64,000 bases of DNA from Oscillatoria sp. FACHB-1407 (GTDB lineage: Bacteria > Cyanobacteriota > Cyanobacteriia > Elainellales > Elainellaceae): the NCBI RefSeq assembly GCF_014697545.1, contig NZ_JACJSA010000002.1, positions 186,001-250,000 on the forward strand. Direction: 5' to 3'. Both the position numbers and the translations under genes were made by a program. Below are positions 7,850 through 16,726 of this stretch, in pieces; within the stretch, counting starts at the first letter, position 1, and every line of letters begins with the position of its first letter. The notes under the pieces were generated by a model. The model had not been told where the DNA came from. It ran no database searches and worked only from the letters and a program-made list of their open reading frames with translations.

Positions 7850-8719
7850 CTACGCCGCATCCTCATCGTGGGCAAAGCGGTTGTAGAGGAAGTCGAGGGC
7901 GTGGTTCCGCAAATCATAGTAGTACGGGTCTTCCATAATTTGGGCACGATCGCGAGGACGTGGGAAGGAAATATCGAGAATTTCACCAATCCCAGCCGCA
8001 GGGCCATTGGTCATCATCACCAGGCGATCGGCAAGGAACAACGCCTCATCAATGTCGTGGGTGATCATTAACACGGTGCAACGGTGCTCTTGCCAGATCT
8101 TCAAGAGTTCCTCTTGCAGTTCTTCCTTGGTGATGGCATCCAATGCGCCAAAGGGTTCGTCCAGGATCAGCACTTCAGGTTGAATCGCTAATGCCCGTGC
8201 GATCGCCACCCGTTGTTTCATACCCCCTGATAGTTGTGGGGGTTTCTTATCCATTGCATCGGCTAAACCCACCATTGCCAGGTTGTCTCGTGCGATCGCC
8301 CGCTTTTCGGCTTCGAGTTTGCGAGGATGCACTGAGTCAACTGCGATATAGACATTCTCGAAGGCAGTCAACCAGGGCAACAGGGCGTAGTTCTGAAATA
8401 CCACCATGCGATCGGGGCCGGGTTGAGTCACTTTCTTACCCCGTAACAACACCTCACCCTGATCGGGTGTGGCAAAGCCGGAGATGGTGTTGAGCAGGGT
8501 AGACTTACCGCATCCAGAGTGACCAATGACGCAGATAAATTCACCTTCCCGCACAGTCAGGTTGATGTCTTTAATAACAACGTTCGGACCCGATGCCGTT
8601 GGATAGATCTTGGTGACGTTGTTTAAGGTGAGAAACGCATTACCAGCTTTCGGTTGGTCTGGAACAGATTGCGGAATGGTAGCCGTAGACATTTGGGTAA
8701 TAGGATTAGACGACAACAT
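7850..8719 (-). CDS. cmpD: Bicarbonate ABC transporter ATPase CmpD
   Basis: One of two ATPases of the CmpABCD high-affinity bicarbonate importer, at the inner face of the plasma membrane. The 289-residue ABC domain has Walker A GHSGCGKST (66-74), Q-loop VFQNYALLPW, signature LSGGMKQR, Walker B VLILDEPFGALD and the switch His in MITHDIDEA. The FPRPRDRAQIMEDPYYYDLR tail is shared by NrtD and CmpD. It has no substrate-binding-like extension, unlike CmpC. The bicarbonate rather than nitrate assignment comes from the cmpA gene of the same operon. The start is uncertain: ATG 8719 or ATG 8692, neither with a clear ribosome site. It lies 96 bases behind cmpC. Confidence 0.92.
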   Translation of the reverse strand: MLSSNPITQMSTATIPQSVPDQPKAGNAFLTLNNVTKIYPTASGPNVVIKDINLTVREGEFICVIGHSGCGKSTLLNTISGFATPDQGEVLLRGKKVTQPGPDRMVVFQNYALLPWLTAFENVYIAVDSVHPRKLEAEKRAIARDNLAMVGLADAMDKKPPQLSGGMKQRVAIARALAIQPEVLILDEPFGALDAITKEELQEELLKIWQEHRCTVLMITHDIDEALFLADRLVMMTNGPAAGIGEILDISFPRPRDRAQIMEDPYYYDLRNHALDFLYNRFAHDEDAA

Positions 8720-8815
8720 AGGCTTGAATTGATGAATGAACGACAGTGCATGAGCAACGCCAGAGATTCAGGCAGATGAGCAATACCTGAATCTCCTCAG
8801 GCGGATGTCGAGAAT

Positions 8816-10816
8816 TTAAGCCGCAATTCGGCGAGAGCCAATCGCCACTTCTGCCACGCTGAAATCACGCTTGATAGCGAGGCTATTGAGATAGGCGATC
8901 GGTTCATCAGCATCAAAGGGAATGCCATCAAAAAGTTGGATGGGTCCACGATGATATTTCACATCCAGAATGCCAATCTCCCGTGCGGCGGTGCTAAACA
9001 CATCAACGCGACAAACCCGCTCTAACACTTCCAGCCAGTTGCGGGGGAAGGGAATGTCACCCCAACGCGCCATCTGGGTCATCATCCACAAGTGTTCTGA
9101 ACGGCTAGGGCGGTTGACACCCTGCCCATAGAACAGGTGGTGAGCATATTCCCGCATGGGGCTTTCCAAATTGCAAGTCATCTGGTTGGGGTTGCCCAAA
9201 TGGATGTAATCGACGCTGGTGCCGATGTATTCCCGTCGCGCCAGGATTTCACGAATTTCCTGCGCGTTGGCTTCATCGGCGCAATAGCGGCACGCTTCTA
9301 ATAGAGCTTTGACCAGCGCAATATGAGTGTTGGGATATTGGTTTGCCCACTCTTCCCGAACGCCCAATACCTTACCGGGATGTCCGTCCCAAATTTCCAG
9401 GTCGGTTGCCACAGTAAAGCCAATGCCCTCCATGGCAGCACGCAGGTTCCAGGGTTCGCCAACGCAGTAGCCATCGATGCTACCCGCTTTGAGATCGACA
9501 ATCATCTGCGCTGGAGGCAGGTTCTTGAGACTGACATCCTTATCAGGGTCAATGCCGCCCGCCGCTAACCAATAGCGCAACAATAGATTGTGCATCGAGG
9601 AGGGGTGGACGATGCCGAAGGTGTGCTGCTGATCTACGGACTCCAGCAACATGCGCTTGACATCTTTGGCGGAATAAATGCCCTGATCGTAGAACTTGCG
9701 ATCGAGGGTAATGGCGTTGCCGTTGCGGGTCATGGTCAGAGCACTGACCACGGGCACTGGGGTCTCTTGGTGTCCTCCAGTAGAGAGCCAAACAGGCATT
9801 CCCGCAGGCATTTGAGCCGCATCCAGATACTTGCCCGTAATACCATCGACAATTCCGCGCCAGCTCGTTTCCCGCACGAGATGCACATCGTCTAACCCGT
9901 GCTTCGTGAAGAAGCCTTTCTCTTTGGCAATCACCACTGGAGCACATGCCGTTAGGGGCACAAAGCCAATTTCGAGGTTGACTTTTTCTAAGCCATGGTG
10001 GGCGATCGCCACTTGTTTGCGGGCTTGCAGTTTCTTGATGCGCTTTTGTTGGTTCAAGAAGTAGATCAACTCTGACCGCAAGCTGTAATAGCTGGGGTGG
10101 CTAACTACCTCCATGCGCTTGCGCGGACGGGGAATATCAACCTCTAAAATGCCGCCAATCTTGGAGGCGGGTCCATTGGTCAACATCACAATGCGATCGG
10201 AGAGCAATACCGCTTCATCCACATCGTGAGTCACCATGACAGCCGTTACATTATTTTGTTCGCAAATCCGCATGAGTTGCTCTTGCAGATTACCGCGAGT
10301 TAAGGCATCTAACGCACCAAAGGGTTCATCCAACAACAACAATTTGGGACGAGTAGCCAGGGCACGAGCGATCGCCACCCGTTGTTTCATACCACCGGAG
10401 AGGTGAGCCGGTTGGCGATCCGCCGCGTGACGCAAGCCGACCAGATCAATATGCTCCTCAACGATTTGGCGACGTTCCCCTTTTGGCAAATCTCTGCAAA
10501 CTTCATCTACAGCCAGGGAGATGTTTTCGCGTACGGTCATCCAGGGCAGCAAGGAGTAGTTTTGAAACACCACCATGCGATCGGGACCAGGGCTATCAAT
10601 GCGTTTGCCTTCTAGGGTCACCAAACCGTCCGTTGGCAGATCGAGTCCGGCAATCATGTTGAGCAGCGTCGATTTGCCACAACCTGAGTGACCGATTAAG
10701 GAGATAAATTCGCCTTTTTTGATTTCTAGATCAATGCCTTTGAGAGCGATATACTGACCGCCCCCAGTCAGGGGGAAGACCTTTTCAATTTGATCAACAG
10801 CAACAAAGGTAGACAT
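8816..10816 (-). CDS. cmpC: Bicarbonate ABC transporter CmpC: ATPase fused to CmpA-like domain
   Basis: 666-residue fusion. Residues 1-260 are an ABC ATPase with Walker A GHSGCGKS (42-49), signature LSGGMKQ (139-145) and Walker B LLLLDEPFGALD (159-170). From about residue 278 a solute-binding-protein-like domain resembling CmpA/NrtA begins (EIGFVPLTACAPVVIAKEKG). It lacks a signal peptide, so it sits in the cytoplasm, where in the Nrt/Cmp family it is known as a regulatory substrate-sensing module. I chose ATG 10816. A longer frame to 10879 only translates the polypyrimidine leader. No Shine-Dalgarno is visible. A 260-base gap filled with heptamer repeats separates it from cmpB. Confidence 0.94.
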   Translation of the reverse strand: MSTFVAVDQIEKVFPLTGGGQYIALKGIDLEIKKGEFISLIGHSGCGKSTLLNMIAGLDLPTDGLVTLEGKRIDSPGPDRMVVFQNYSLLPWMTVRENISLAVDEVCRDLPKGERRQIVEEHIDLVGLRHAADRQPAHLSGGMKQRVAIARALATRPKLLLLDEPFGALDALTRGNLQEQLMRICEQNNVTAVMVTHDVDEAVLLSDRIVMLTNGPASKIGGILEVDIPRPRKRMEVVSHPSYYSLRSELIYFLNQQKRIKKLQARKQVAIAHHGLEKVNLEIGFVPLTACAPVVIAKEKGFFTKHGLDDVHLVRETSWRGIVDGITGKYLDAAQMPAGMPVWLSTGGHQETPVPVVSALTMTRNGNAITLDRKFYDQGIYSAKDVKRMLLESVDQQHTFGIVHPSSMHNLLLRYWLAAGGIDPDKDVSLKNLPPAQMIVDLKAGSIDGYCVGEPWNLRAAMEGIGFTVATDLEIWDGHPGKVLGVREEWANQYPNTHIALVKALLEACRYCADEANAQEIREILARREYIGTSVDYIHLGNPNQMTCNLESPMREYAHHLFYGQGVNRPSRSEHLWMMTQMARWGDIPFPRNWLEVLERVCRVDVFSTAAREIGILDVKYHRGPIQLFDGIPFDADEPIAYLNSLAIKRDFSVAEVAIGSRRIAA

Positions 10817-10862
10817 AGGTAAGGAAAAAGAAGAGAGAAGAATGAAGAGAGAAAAAGAAGAG
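10817..10862 (-). other. Polypyrimidine tract directly before the cmpC start
   Basis: Almost all C/T on the cmpC coding strand, ending at the ATG, with no GGAG-type ribosome site. It is the closest match to the tract before the 7288 gene. Confidence 0.65.
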
Positions 10863-10910
10863 TGAAGGTCAATAGTCAATCGTCATTGGTGAATTGTTAA
10901 TCAGTTACTA

Positions 10911-11072
10911 ATGACCATTGACCATTGACCATTGACCATTGACCACTGACTCATGACCATTGACCATTGACCACTGACTCATGACCATTGACCACTGACT
11001 CATGACCATTGACCACTGACTCATGACCATTGACCACTGACTCATGACCATCAACCACTAACCACTGACCAC
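10911..11072. repeat. Heptamer array between cmpB and cmpC, with 21-bp higher-order units
   Basis: TGACCAT, TGACCAC and TGACTCA heptamers are arranged so that a 21-bp unit (TGACCATTGACCACTGACTCA) repeats several times in register. The array ends 4 bases before the cmpB stop codon. Any read-through cmp transcript would carry it. Confidence 0.92.
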
Positions 11073-11076
11073 ATGA

Positions 11077-11919
11077 CTAACCTTGAGGCAGGATGAGCTT
11101 TTGAATGAAGACCACCAACTTGTCTAGCAACAGACCTACTGCACCGATGTAAACCACAGCGAGAATAATTTCGCTAACGTAGTTTTGCTGGTAAGCATCC
11201 CAGATAAAGAAGCCGATGCCGACGATACCAGACATCACGATTTCAGCCGCAATAATCGCCAACCATGCCAAACCGATCGCAATTCTCAAACCAGTGAAAA
11301 TGTAAGGCAGTGCGGAGGGCATGAGAACTTTGGAGAAGTACTTCCAGCGAGAAATCCGCAATACACGAGCAACGTTGATGTAGTCTTGGGGAACCTGACG
11401 CACACCCTCAGCAGTGTTGATCAAAATAGGCCACAGAGCCGTAATGAAAATCACGAAGATAGCGGCGGGCTGGTTTTGTTGCAGGGCAACCAGGGCGATC
11501 GGTACCCACGCCAATGGAGCAACCATCCGCAAGAACTGGAAGATGGGGTCGAGGGCTTTGTTGATGATGCGATTTGTCCCGACAAGCACTCCTAAAGAAA
11601 TACCAACGATCGCCGCTGCGGAGTAACCTTGAGCAACCCGCCCTAAGCTGGCTAAGGTCTGCCAAAACAACCCTTTGTCTAATCCACCAAAATCATAGAA
11701 GGGATACAACAGCAGCGTGCGAGTCCGCTCATCAGTCCAAAGGCTCAAGGGTCCGGGGAGCTTGGTGATACCTGTGGATGACAACAGTTGCCAAACCGCG
11801 AGAAACACTAAAATACCGATGGCAGGTAGCACGATATTTTCAGAGTTTTTCTTCCAGAAGGTTTGGAAGTTAGTCATTAGTTCGTTATTGCCAGTCCGAG
11901 CCTTAGAGGTTGCGACCAT
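11077..11919 (-). CDS. cmpB: Bicarbonate ABC transporter permease CmpB
   Basis: 280-residue inner-membrane permease of the NrtB/CmpB/SsuC family, with about six transmembrane segments beginning near residue 28 (ENIVLPAIGILVFLAVW). The cytoplasmic EAA-type coupling loop is EGVRQVPQDYINVARVL, followed by PSALPYIFTGLRIAIG. I chose ATG 11919 because a GGAG ribosome site lies 7 bases before it. The longer frame to 11988 only adds translated polypyrimidine tract. It works with CmpC and CmpD as ATPases and CmpA as the receptor. Confidence 0.93.
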   Translation of the reverse strand: MVATSKARTGNNELMTNFQTFWKKNSENIVLPAIGILVFLAVWQLLSSTGITKLPGPLSLWTDERTRTLLLYPFYDFGGLDKGLFWQTLASLGRVAQGYSAAAIVGISLGVLVGTNRIINKALDPIFQFLRMVAPLAWVPIALVALQQNQPAAIFVIFITALWPILINTAEGVRQVPQDYINVARVLRISRWKYFSKVLMPSALPYIFTGLRIAIGLAWLAIIAAEIVMSGIVGIGFFIWDAYQQNYVSEIILAVVYIGAVGLLLDKLVVFIQKLILPQG

Positions 11920-11931
11920 AGTTACTCCGTG

Positions 11932-11982
11932 AATGAAAAAAAGAAGAATAAAAAAGGAAGAGTGGAAAAGGAAAAAAGAGAG
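11932..11982 (-). other. Pyrimidine-rich leader of cmpB
   Basis: C/T-rich on the cmpB coding strand, like the leaders of cmpC and the 7288 gene, but here a GGAG site separates it from the ATG. Confidence 0.55.
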
Positions 11983-12025
11983 GGTCAATGGTCAATCGTC
12001 AAATGTTCGTTGTTAGATGCAAGTG

Positions 12026-12172
12026 TTGACTACTGACCATTAGCTATTGACCATTGACCACTAGCTATTGACCACTAGCTATTGACCATCAACTATTGAC
12101 CATTGACCATTGACCATTGACCGTTGACCATTGACCATCAACTATTGACCATTGACTAATAACCGTTGACAG
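12026..12172. repeat. Heptamer array between cmpA and cmpB
   Basis: About 20 heptamers of TGACCAT type, mixed with CTAGCTATTGACCA and CAACTATTGACCA variants, fill the 256-base gap. The array ends 3 bases before the cmpA stop codon. Confidence 0.9.
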
Positions 12173-12175
12173 TCC

Positions 12176-13537
12176 TTACACCCGCTTAATCTGCAAGCTG
12201 CTCAAATAAGCTTCTGGGTTTTCGGGGTCAAACTTGATGCCATCAAAGAAGGTTTCAACCCCTCTAGAAGTGCCGCTGGGGATGTCGGAGAATCCAGCTT
12301 CCTGAGCCGCTTCACGCCAGAGGTCTTCACGGTTTACCCGGTCGATGATTTGCTTTGCGGTGTCGATGTCAGCGATCGCCCCATTGTGGAAGCCCCAGCG
12401 CATCGTTTCAGTCAGGAACCACAGATCATGGCTCTTATAGGGATAGGAGACACTACCCAAATCATCTGTCCAGTACAGCGGTCCCTGCTTGATGTCGTTG
12501 ACCTCAGGCTTGCCGTCACCCATGGTGTATTTGCCGTTATAGGGAGCTTCTAAAATTTCTTTAGGGATATTGAAGAAATTGCGTCCTGCGACGATTTGCA
12601 CCAGTTCTGCGCGGTTTTCAGGCTTGTCGCACCATTGCTGCGCTTCCATGATGGCTTTGAGCAACGCTTTCGTAGCTTTGGGGTTAGCATCCACCCAATC
12701 TGCCCGAATAGCGAGATATTCTTCGGGGTGAAACTTCCACATCTCAGAGGTCAACGTTGCCAAAAAGCCGATGCCATCTGCCACAATCCGGTAGGGCCAG
12801 GGGTCACCTGTGCTGAAGGCATCCATCGTGCCATTCCGCATCCCCTGTACGGTTTCAGCCGAAGGAACCGCGAGCAAATCAATATCCTGATCTGGGTCAA
12901 CGCCACCTGCGGCAAACCAGTAGCGAATCCAGAAGTCCTGGTTGGCATTGGGGAAGGTATACGCCGCTTTGAACTTACGACCACTGGTCGCCTGGAATCC
13001 CTTTACGTAATCCGCTGCATTGGATAGGTTGAGACCTAGACCTTTGCCTGTGTGGGTTCCGGCGATCGCAATCCCGTTTCCTTGAGTATTCAACTGAGCC
13101 AACACATACATCGGTATCTTGTTGCCGTTGGTAATAATCCCCTCAGTAATCAAGTGGGGCATGGGCATCTGCCATTGACCACCATCAATACCGCCCCCTT
13201 GAGAGCCGATGGTGACGTTGTCTCGTGCAGCCGCCCAACTGGCTTGCTTCGACACTTCAACTTGTGTCATGCCGTATTTTGCAAAGAAACCTTTCACTTG
13301 AGCAACAATTAAGGGAGCCGATTCCACAATGGGGATGTAGCCCAATTTAATAGCCGTTGTTTCAGGTGCTTCACCTTCTGCCACCGGAGCGGCGGGTGCA
13401 GCCGTCGTTGTATCAACCGCTCCAACCATAGAAGCCGGAGGGTTGCCAACACAGCCCTTTAAGAAAACGGCTCCAGCAGCAGACGCCCCAGCAGTAGCCA
13501 AAAACTTACGGCGAGTCAAGTGTGAGAAATTAGACAT
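12176..13537 (-). CDS. cmpA: Bicarbonate-binding lipoprotein CmpA
   Basis: Periplasmic receptor of the CmpABCD importer, 453 residues. The N-terminus has a twin-arginine motif ([10 protein letters not shown], Arg9-Arg10) and a lipobox ending at Cys29 (FLKGC), so it should be exported and lipid-anchored. The ligand region reads [16 protein letters not shown], then [19 protein letters not shown], and later [20 protein letters not shown]. These match CmpA as I remember it. The nitrate paralogue NrtA has GGIDGAHILSPMPY there. CmpA is known to bind bicarbonate together with calcium. A strong AGGAGG lies at 13546-13551. The gene is first in the operon, and no nirA or narB is nearby, which also argues against a nitrate operon. 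Confidence 0.94.
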   Translation of the reverse strand: MSNFSHLTRRKFLATAGASAAGAVFLKGCVGNPPASMVGAVDTTTAAPAAPVAEGEAPETTAIKLGYIPIVESAPLIVAQVKGFFAKYGMTQVEVSKQASWAAARDNVTIGSQGGGIDGGQWQMPMPHLITEGIITNGNKIPMYVLAQLNTQGNGIAIAGTHTGKGLGLNLSNAADYVKGFQATSGRKFKAAYTFPNANQDFWIRYWFAAGGVDPDQDIDLLAVPSAETVQGMRNGTMDAFSTGDPWPYRIVADGIGFLATLTSEMWKFHPEEYLAIRADWVDANPKATKALLKAIMEAQQWCDKPENRAELVQIVAGRNFFNIPKEILEAPYNGKYTMGDGKPEVNDIKQGPLYWTDDLGSVSYPYKSHDLWFLTETMRWGFHNGAIADIDTAKQIIDRVNREDLWREAAQEAGFSDIPSGTSRGVETFFDGIKFDPENPEAYLSSLQIKRV

Positions 13538-13620
13538 AGAAACCTCCTAACAGCCCAGCAAGGGTTGTAATCAAAACAAACAGTCGCTGCAAACTTTGGG
13601 CTGTTGGAGAATCTGATTTA

Positions 13621-13643
13621 AGATAACTCTGAATCAGTTATCT
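13621..13643. promoter_or_regulatory. LysR-type dyad upstream of cmpA, candidate CmpR operator
   Basis: AGATAACT and AGTTATCT form a perfect 8-bp inverted repeat with a 7-base spacer, centred about 95 bases before the cmpA ATG. It contains a T-N11-A core (T13624, A13636), the general LysR-type recognition pattern. The cmp operon is known to be activated by the LysR regulator CmpR under low CO2. Binding here is inferred. Confidence 0.5.
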
Positions 13644-13748
13644 CAATCGATGTGCAACAGCCTTAGTTTTATGGAAATCACGAGAACCTTCATCTATAAG
13701 GACGTGAACCACGGTGGAACGTGAAACACTCTGAATGCTTTGGAAAAG

Positions 13749-13770
13749 CATCTATAAAAATCTATAGATG
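13749..13770. promoter_or_regulatory. Second inverted repeat upstream of cmpA
   Basis: CATCTATA and TATAGATG form an 8-bp perfect dyad with a 6-base spacer, about 220 bases before cmpA. A TTA-N8-TAA sequence, resembling the motif reported for CmpR, lies further up at 13908-13921. The rest of the gene-free stretch 13538-14173 holds nothing I can assign. It must also contain the promoter of the divergent DUF928 gene. Confidence 0.35.
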
Positions 13771-14173
13771 AACGTTCTTTGATAGTTAAAAATCTATCTT
13801 GAAAAAAAGTTTAACGTTTAACCGTGAAAAAGCAATGGGGTGTTGCATATAAACTTGCTATGCAAAAGGTAAAGGAATGCTTATCGGTCGTTGCAGTTCT
13901 TTACAACTTACCCAATGCTAATGGCTTATAAGGTTTAGGCAATCGCTACGCAAAATCCCTTAAACTACTGCCTTTCATGAGCCTGAGTGCCCTAAATGGT
14001 GTATGCCTTGAGTATGAAGGCATTCAACCTTTTGTTGTAGAAATGGATGGAAATATCATTCCACCAGAAAAACTGAGTTGATAGATATGAAGAATTTATC
14101 AATCACCCGGAATTGGACGGCTTTTTTGTGAAGAATGGTGTACTTATCTCATCTTCAGCCCTGACCGCTCACC

Positions 14174-14920
14174 ATGCCCTTACTCCACAACGTGTGTTCT
14201 TCACTGGTTGTCGTTGGGTCGTTGATTGCCTCACTGCTTGCGACTCCAGCCCAGGCACAGATTGAGTTTAGAGCCGATCCGCAGGCACGGTTACCAGAGG
14301 AATATCGACAACGACGACAGGAACCCAACTATGCGGGATGCCCCTGTGGGTGCAATCGACCGCGTCTGATGGCTCTTATTCCTGAAAGTACCCCCGCATT
14401 GACCGTCTCAACCCACCCTGAGTTCTTTATCTCGGTTCCTGCTGCTTCAGAAATCAGCCATCCCCCTAAGGCAGAAGTTTGGGGAGAGTTTTGGGTGAGT
14501 CATGCCGATACGCAACACCTGATTTATTTCATTCGATTACCGATGCCTGAACAAGCAACGGTTCTAAGACTCCGGTTGCCTGCCGATTTGCCAGGGTTAG
14601 ACATAGACAAGGATTATGAGTGGGGGTTTAACCTCAATTGTGACGAAGAGTATCGGACTGGCGTTTACGGAATCGTTCGGCGTGTGGCTTTTCCCGCAGA
14701 CATTGAGGCATTGGGGGAGCAGGCAACTCCTCACGAACGCGCTACGCATTACGCTAATGCTGGAATTTGGGTTGAAGCGATCGCCACACTCGCTCAAGCA
14801 CGACAGAATGCTCCAGATGATTTGGAGATCTTGAATGATTGGCGATCGCTGTTGCAATCTGCCGCCTTAGGGCCTGTAGCAGAACAACCTCTGTTGTATG
14901 AATACATACTTGAAGAGTGA
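14174..14920 (+). CDS. DUF928 domain protein, exported
   Basis: 248 residues with a signal peptide (MPLLHNVCSSLVVVGSLIAS..., cleavage likely after TPAQAQ). The GCPCGCNRPRLMALIPES segment followed by TVSTHPEFFISVPA matches the start of the cyanobacterial DUF928 family (R, LTALVP, then the FW/FFxVP motif). The second half has a helical part typical of the family (NAGIWVEAIATLAQARQNAPDD). DUF928 proteins are extracytoplasmic and of unknown function. It is divergent from cmpA. Confidence 0.82.
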   Translation: MPLLHNVCSSLVVVGSLIASLLATPAQAQIEFRADPQARLPEEYRQRRQEPNYAGCPCGCNRPRLMALIPESTPALTVSTHPEFFISVPAASEISHPPKAEVWGEFWVSHADTQHLIYFIRLPMPEQATVLRLRLPADLPGLDIDKDYEWGFNLNCDEEYRTGVYGIVRRVAFPADIEALGEQATPHERATHYANAGIWVEAIATLAQARQNAPDDLEILNDWRSLLQSAALGPVAEQPLLYEYILEE

Positions 14921-15092
14921 TTCAGAGTTGTGGACTTGAGTTTGGCTCTGACACATGGCTCAATCAATTACTTGTAGAGTCTGATCTGAAACTTTATCTC
15001 TCAGAATTTGTGATTGCATCACGCTCAATGTGTTGCACTAGAGAGAGACAATTGTCATACCAATTTGAATTGGCTTCGCTGCAAATGATTCC

Positions 15093-15120
15093 GTAGGGGC
15101 GTTTCGCGAAACGCCCCTAC
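15093..15120. repeat. 28-bp perfect palindrome, GTAGGGGC type
   Basis: GTAGGGGCGTTTCG followed by its exact complement. Related to 29451-29478 and, more distantly, 17686-17705. It lies in the gene-free stretch 14921-15500, where I see nothing else except a short family-R2-like end (CATACCAATTTGAATTGG, 15057-15074). Confidence 0.75.
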
Positions 15121-15500
15121 CCAGTGATCTGCCACAATCAAACATTAAATCAGTATCACTTTAGAGTTTTAACTACAGTCCAAAACAAACTATAAATCTT
15201 GAACCTGAAGAACAGGAAAATGAGTGTTTTTAAAGAACTTTTCATCCTGTCATTTTGGTATAACTTTAACCAGTTGTTGATATAGTGAAGTACTAAGTCC
15301 TCAAGCTGAAAGACAGACAGTAACACACGTTCAAGATTTAGAGATGCCTTAACAAACCATTCATTAAATATGCCAACTCTTCAGTGGCGATCGCCGCAGT
15401 TACAGTCACAGCCACATTATTCTGAATGAGTTGTCAGATAAGCAGGTTGCTTAGACCGGGTGCAGGGGTTTCACCCTTAGCTATGGGCGCAATTGCCGTA

Positions 15501-15962
15501 TTAATTCTCGTCAAAGAAGTCGTTGTTTTTGGGAATCCAGGGATGGGTTTCTTTGTCGGGGCAGGTTTCATCTCCATCGGCTACGCCATAGGGATGCATG
15601 GCACAGACAAACATCACTCCGTTGTAACTCTGACCGTGATAATGACGGCAACCAATACAAACGGCATGTTCGTTGAGAATGGGTTCAATGGTTTGGCTGA
15701 CCGGTTCGGTTGTGTGCCCCAACGCCGATTCGAGCATCGCAATGGCTTGCAACATGGGTTCAACCCAGTCATCTAACTGCTCATCAAATTTGTCGATTTC
15801 TGAGGCGATCGCTTGCTCAATCTGTTCGGCAATGCCCTCTGAGAAATCAACAAATTCATCAGCAGCTTTTCCGACATCTCGAATAATGCTCTGAACAAAC
15901 TCATCCACCGTTTCGGTCATTTCGTCCAGCATCTTGTAAAACTCCCGTTGCCAATCCTCCAT
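15501..15962 (-). CDS. Conserved hypothetical protein with Cys/His C-terminus
   Basis: 153 residues, strongly acidic. Residues 1-95 are helical and likely coiled coil (MEDWQREFYKMLDEMTETVD...). The C-terminus carries AVCIGCRHYHG, FVCAMHPYGV and ETCPDKE, four Cys plus His that could bind a metal. I recognise the pattern as a cyanobacterial conserved hypothetical but know no function. Confidence 0.82.
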   Translation of the reverse strand: MEDWQREFYKMLDEMTETVDEFVQSIIRDVGKAADEFVDFSEGIAEQIEQAIASEIDKFDEQLDDWVEPMLQAIAMLESALGHTTEPVSQTIEPILNEHAVCIGCRHYHGQSYNGVMFVCAMHPYGVADGDETCPDKETHPWIPKNNDFFDEN

Positions 15963-16021
15963 ATCCGCCCCTTCTCGCTCTGCCTGCTCAGAGTGCTGTA
16001 GTGTTCAATCTTCCATAATAG

Positions 16022-16048
16022 TGGGTGGGGCATCGAGTACCCCACCCA
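16022..16048. terminator. GC-rich hairpin between two minus-strand genes
   Basis: TGGGTGGGG and CCCCACCCA form a 9-bp perfect stem. It lies just downstream of the 16083 gene and before the next start. It has no U-tract, so termination is only possible. Confidence 0.5.
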
Positions 16049-16082
16049 AGCCACAATAGACCGTCTGAATCAAATTTCTGGA

Positions 16083-16478
16083 TTAGTCTTGCCTGAGTCG
16101 CCGTAATTCCTCTTGCAGTTTAAGCACCTGTTGCCGCAAGTCATCGACCGCTTCAGGTTTGCCGTCAGCTTTCGTTTCAGGTTTAGCTTCAGGAGCAGGC
16201 TCATCATCCGAGAGAATCTCAATGCGACGAGGCTCTGACTTTTCAGTTGTAGGCGGAGGAGTGCTGGTGGGGGGTTGCTGCGCTCGGCTCACCATCTCAT
16301 CCACCATCCGTTTTGCCTCTTCGGCGGTGATTTCACCACGAGCTACCATCTCATCGGCTAACTTTTGAGCTTGCGATCGCAATTCTGCTAAGGTGGTGCT
16401 TGCTTTTTCACCCGCATAGGAAGCGATGCCGACTCCGAGGTAAAAGGCTTTTTGCACTAAATCTCCAAAACCAGGCAT
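16083..16478 (-). CDS. Phasin-like / conserved coiled-coil protein
   Basis: 131 residues from ATG 16478. A GTG 12 bases upstream is in frame but too close to the AAGGAG site at about 16489-16495. The N-terminus MPGFGDLVQKAFYLGVGIASYAGE and the amphipathic helix RSQAQKLADEMVARGEITAEEAKRM resemble polyhydroxyalkanoate granule-associated (phasin-type) proteins. A Pro/Thr/Glu-rich linker leads to a C-terminal leucine-zipper-like helix (LRQQVLKLQEELRRLRQ). Its role in granule coating is inferred from resemblance. It could also be an unrelated cyanobacterial coiled-coil protein. Confidence 0.8.
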   Translation of the reverse strand: MPGFGDLVQKAFYLGVGIASYAGEKASTTLAELRSQAQKLADEMVARGEITAEEAKRMVDEMVSRAQQPPTSTPPPTTEKSEPRRIEILSDDEPAPEAKPETKADGKPEAVDDLRQQVLKLQEELRRLRQD

Positions 16479-16563
16479 TACTAAAACCACTCCTTAGTAC
16501 GGTTGGCGGTAGAGTCATAGCTCTAGCATAGGAGTAAATCTATCCGATTGCCTACCAAAAAAA

Positions 16564-16661
16564 GAGACCCGGAGTCCACGCCTATTACAAGCATCCCGTA
16601 TTGCTGCTACCTTCCGGTCCTGACAAGATTTGGGCGTTGTAATCGCGTAGGTCCGAGTCAG
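16564..16661 (-). ncRNA. ffs: Signal recognition particle RNA, small bacterial type
   Basis: The minus strand contains the SRP core GTCAGGACCGGAAGGTAGCAGC, the binding site for Ffh. The arms pair as expected: GACTCGGA with TCCGGGTC at the ends, then CCTACGC with GCGTGG, and ATTACAA with TTGTAAT. Length is about 97 nt. A T7 run follows directly (16556-16563 on the plus strand as A), serving as terminator. It stands alone between the phasin-like and fructosamine kinase genes. Confidence 0.95.
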
Positions 16662-16726
16662 CTTTCAGCATAACACGGAATGGACAAGAAGAAGGAGAGA
16701 CGTGATTAATCGCATCTCTCCTTCCT

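Noticed and set aside
10911-12172. Possible CRISPR arrays
   Set aside because: Repeats are 7-mers in direct tandem with no unique spacers, and no cas genes are present. No CRISPR array is seen anywhere in the window.
8143-13312. Several long plus-strand ORFs opposite the cmp genes
   Set aside because: They are antisense shadows of conserved coding sequence with no independent start signals.
7850-13537. Operon read as nitrate transporter nrtABCD
   Set aside because: The receptor has the CmpA-type ligand segment ([15 protein letters not shown]) rather than the NrtA type, and there is no nirA or narB nearby. I saw no GTA-N8-TAC NtcA site between 13538 and 14173.
13977-14081. 34-codon ORF (MSLSALNGVCLEYEG...)
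   Set aside because: No ribosome site and no recognisable family. Could be a gene remnant, but the support is too weak to list.
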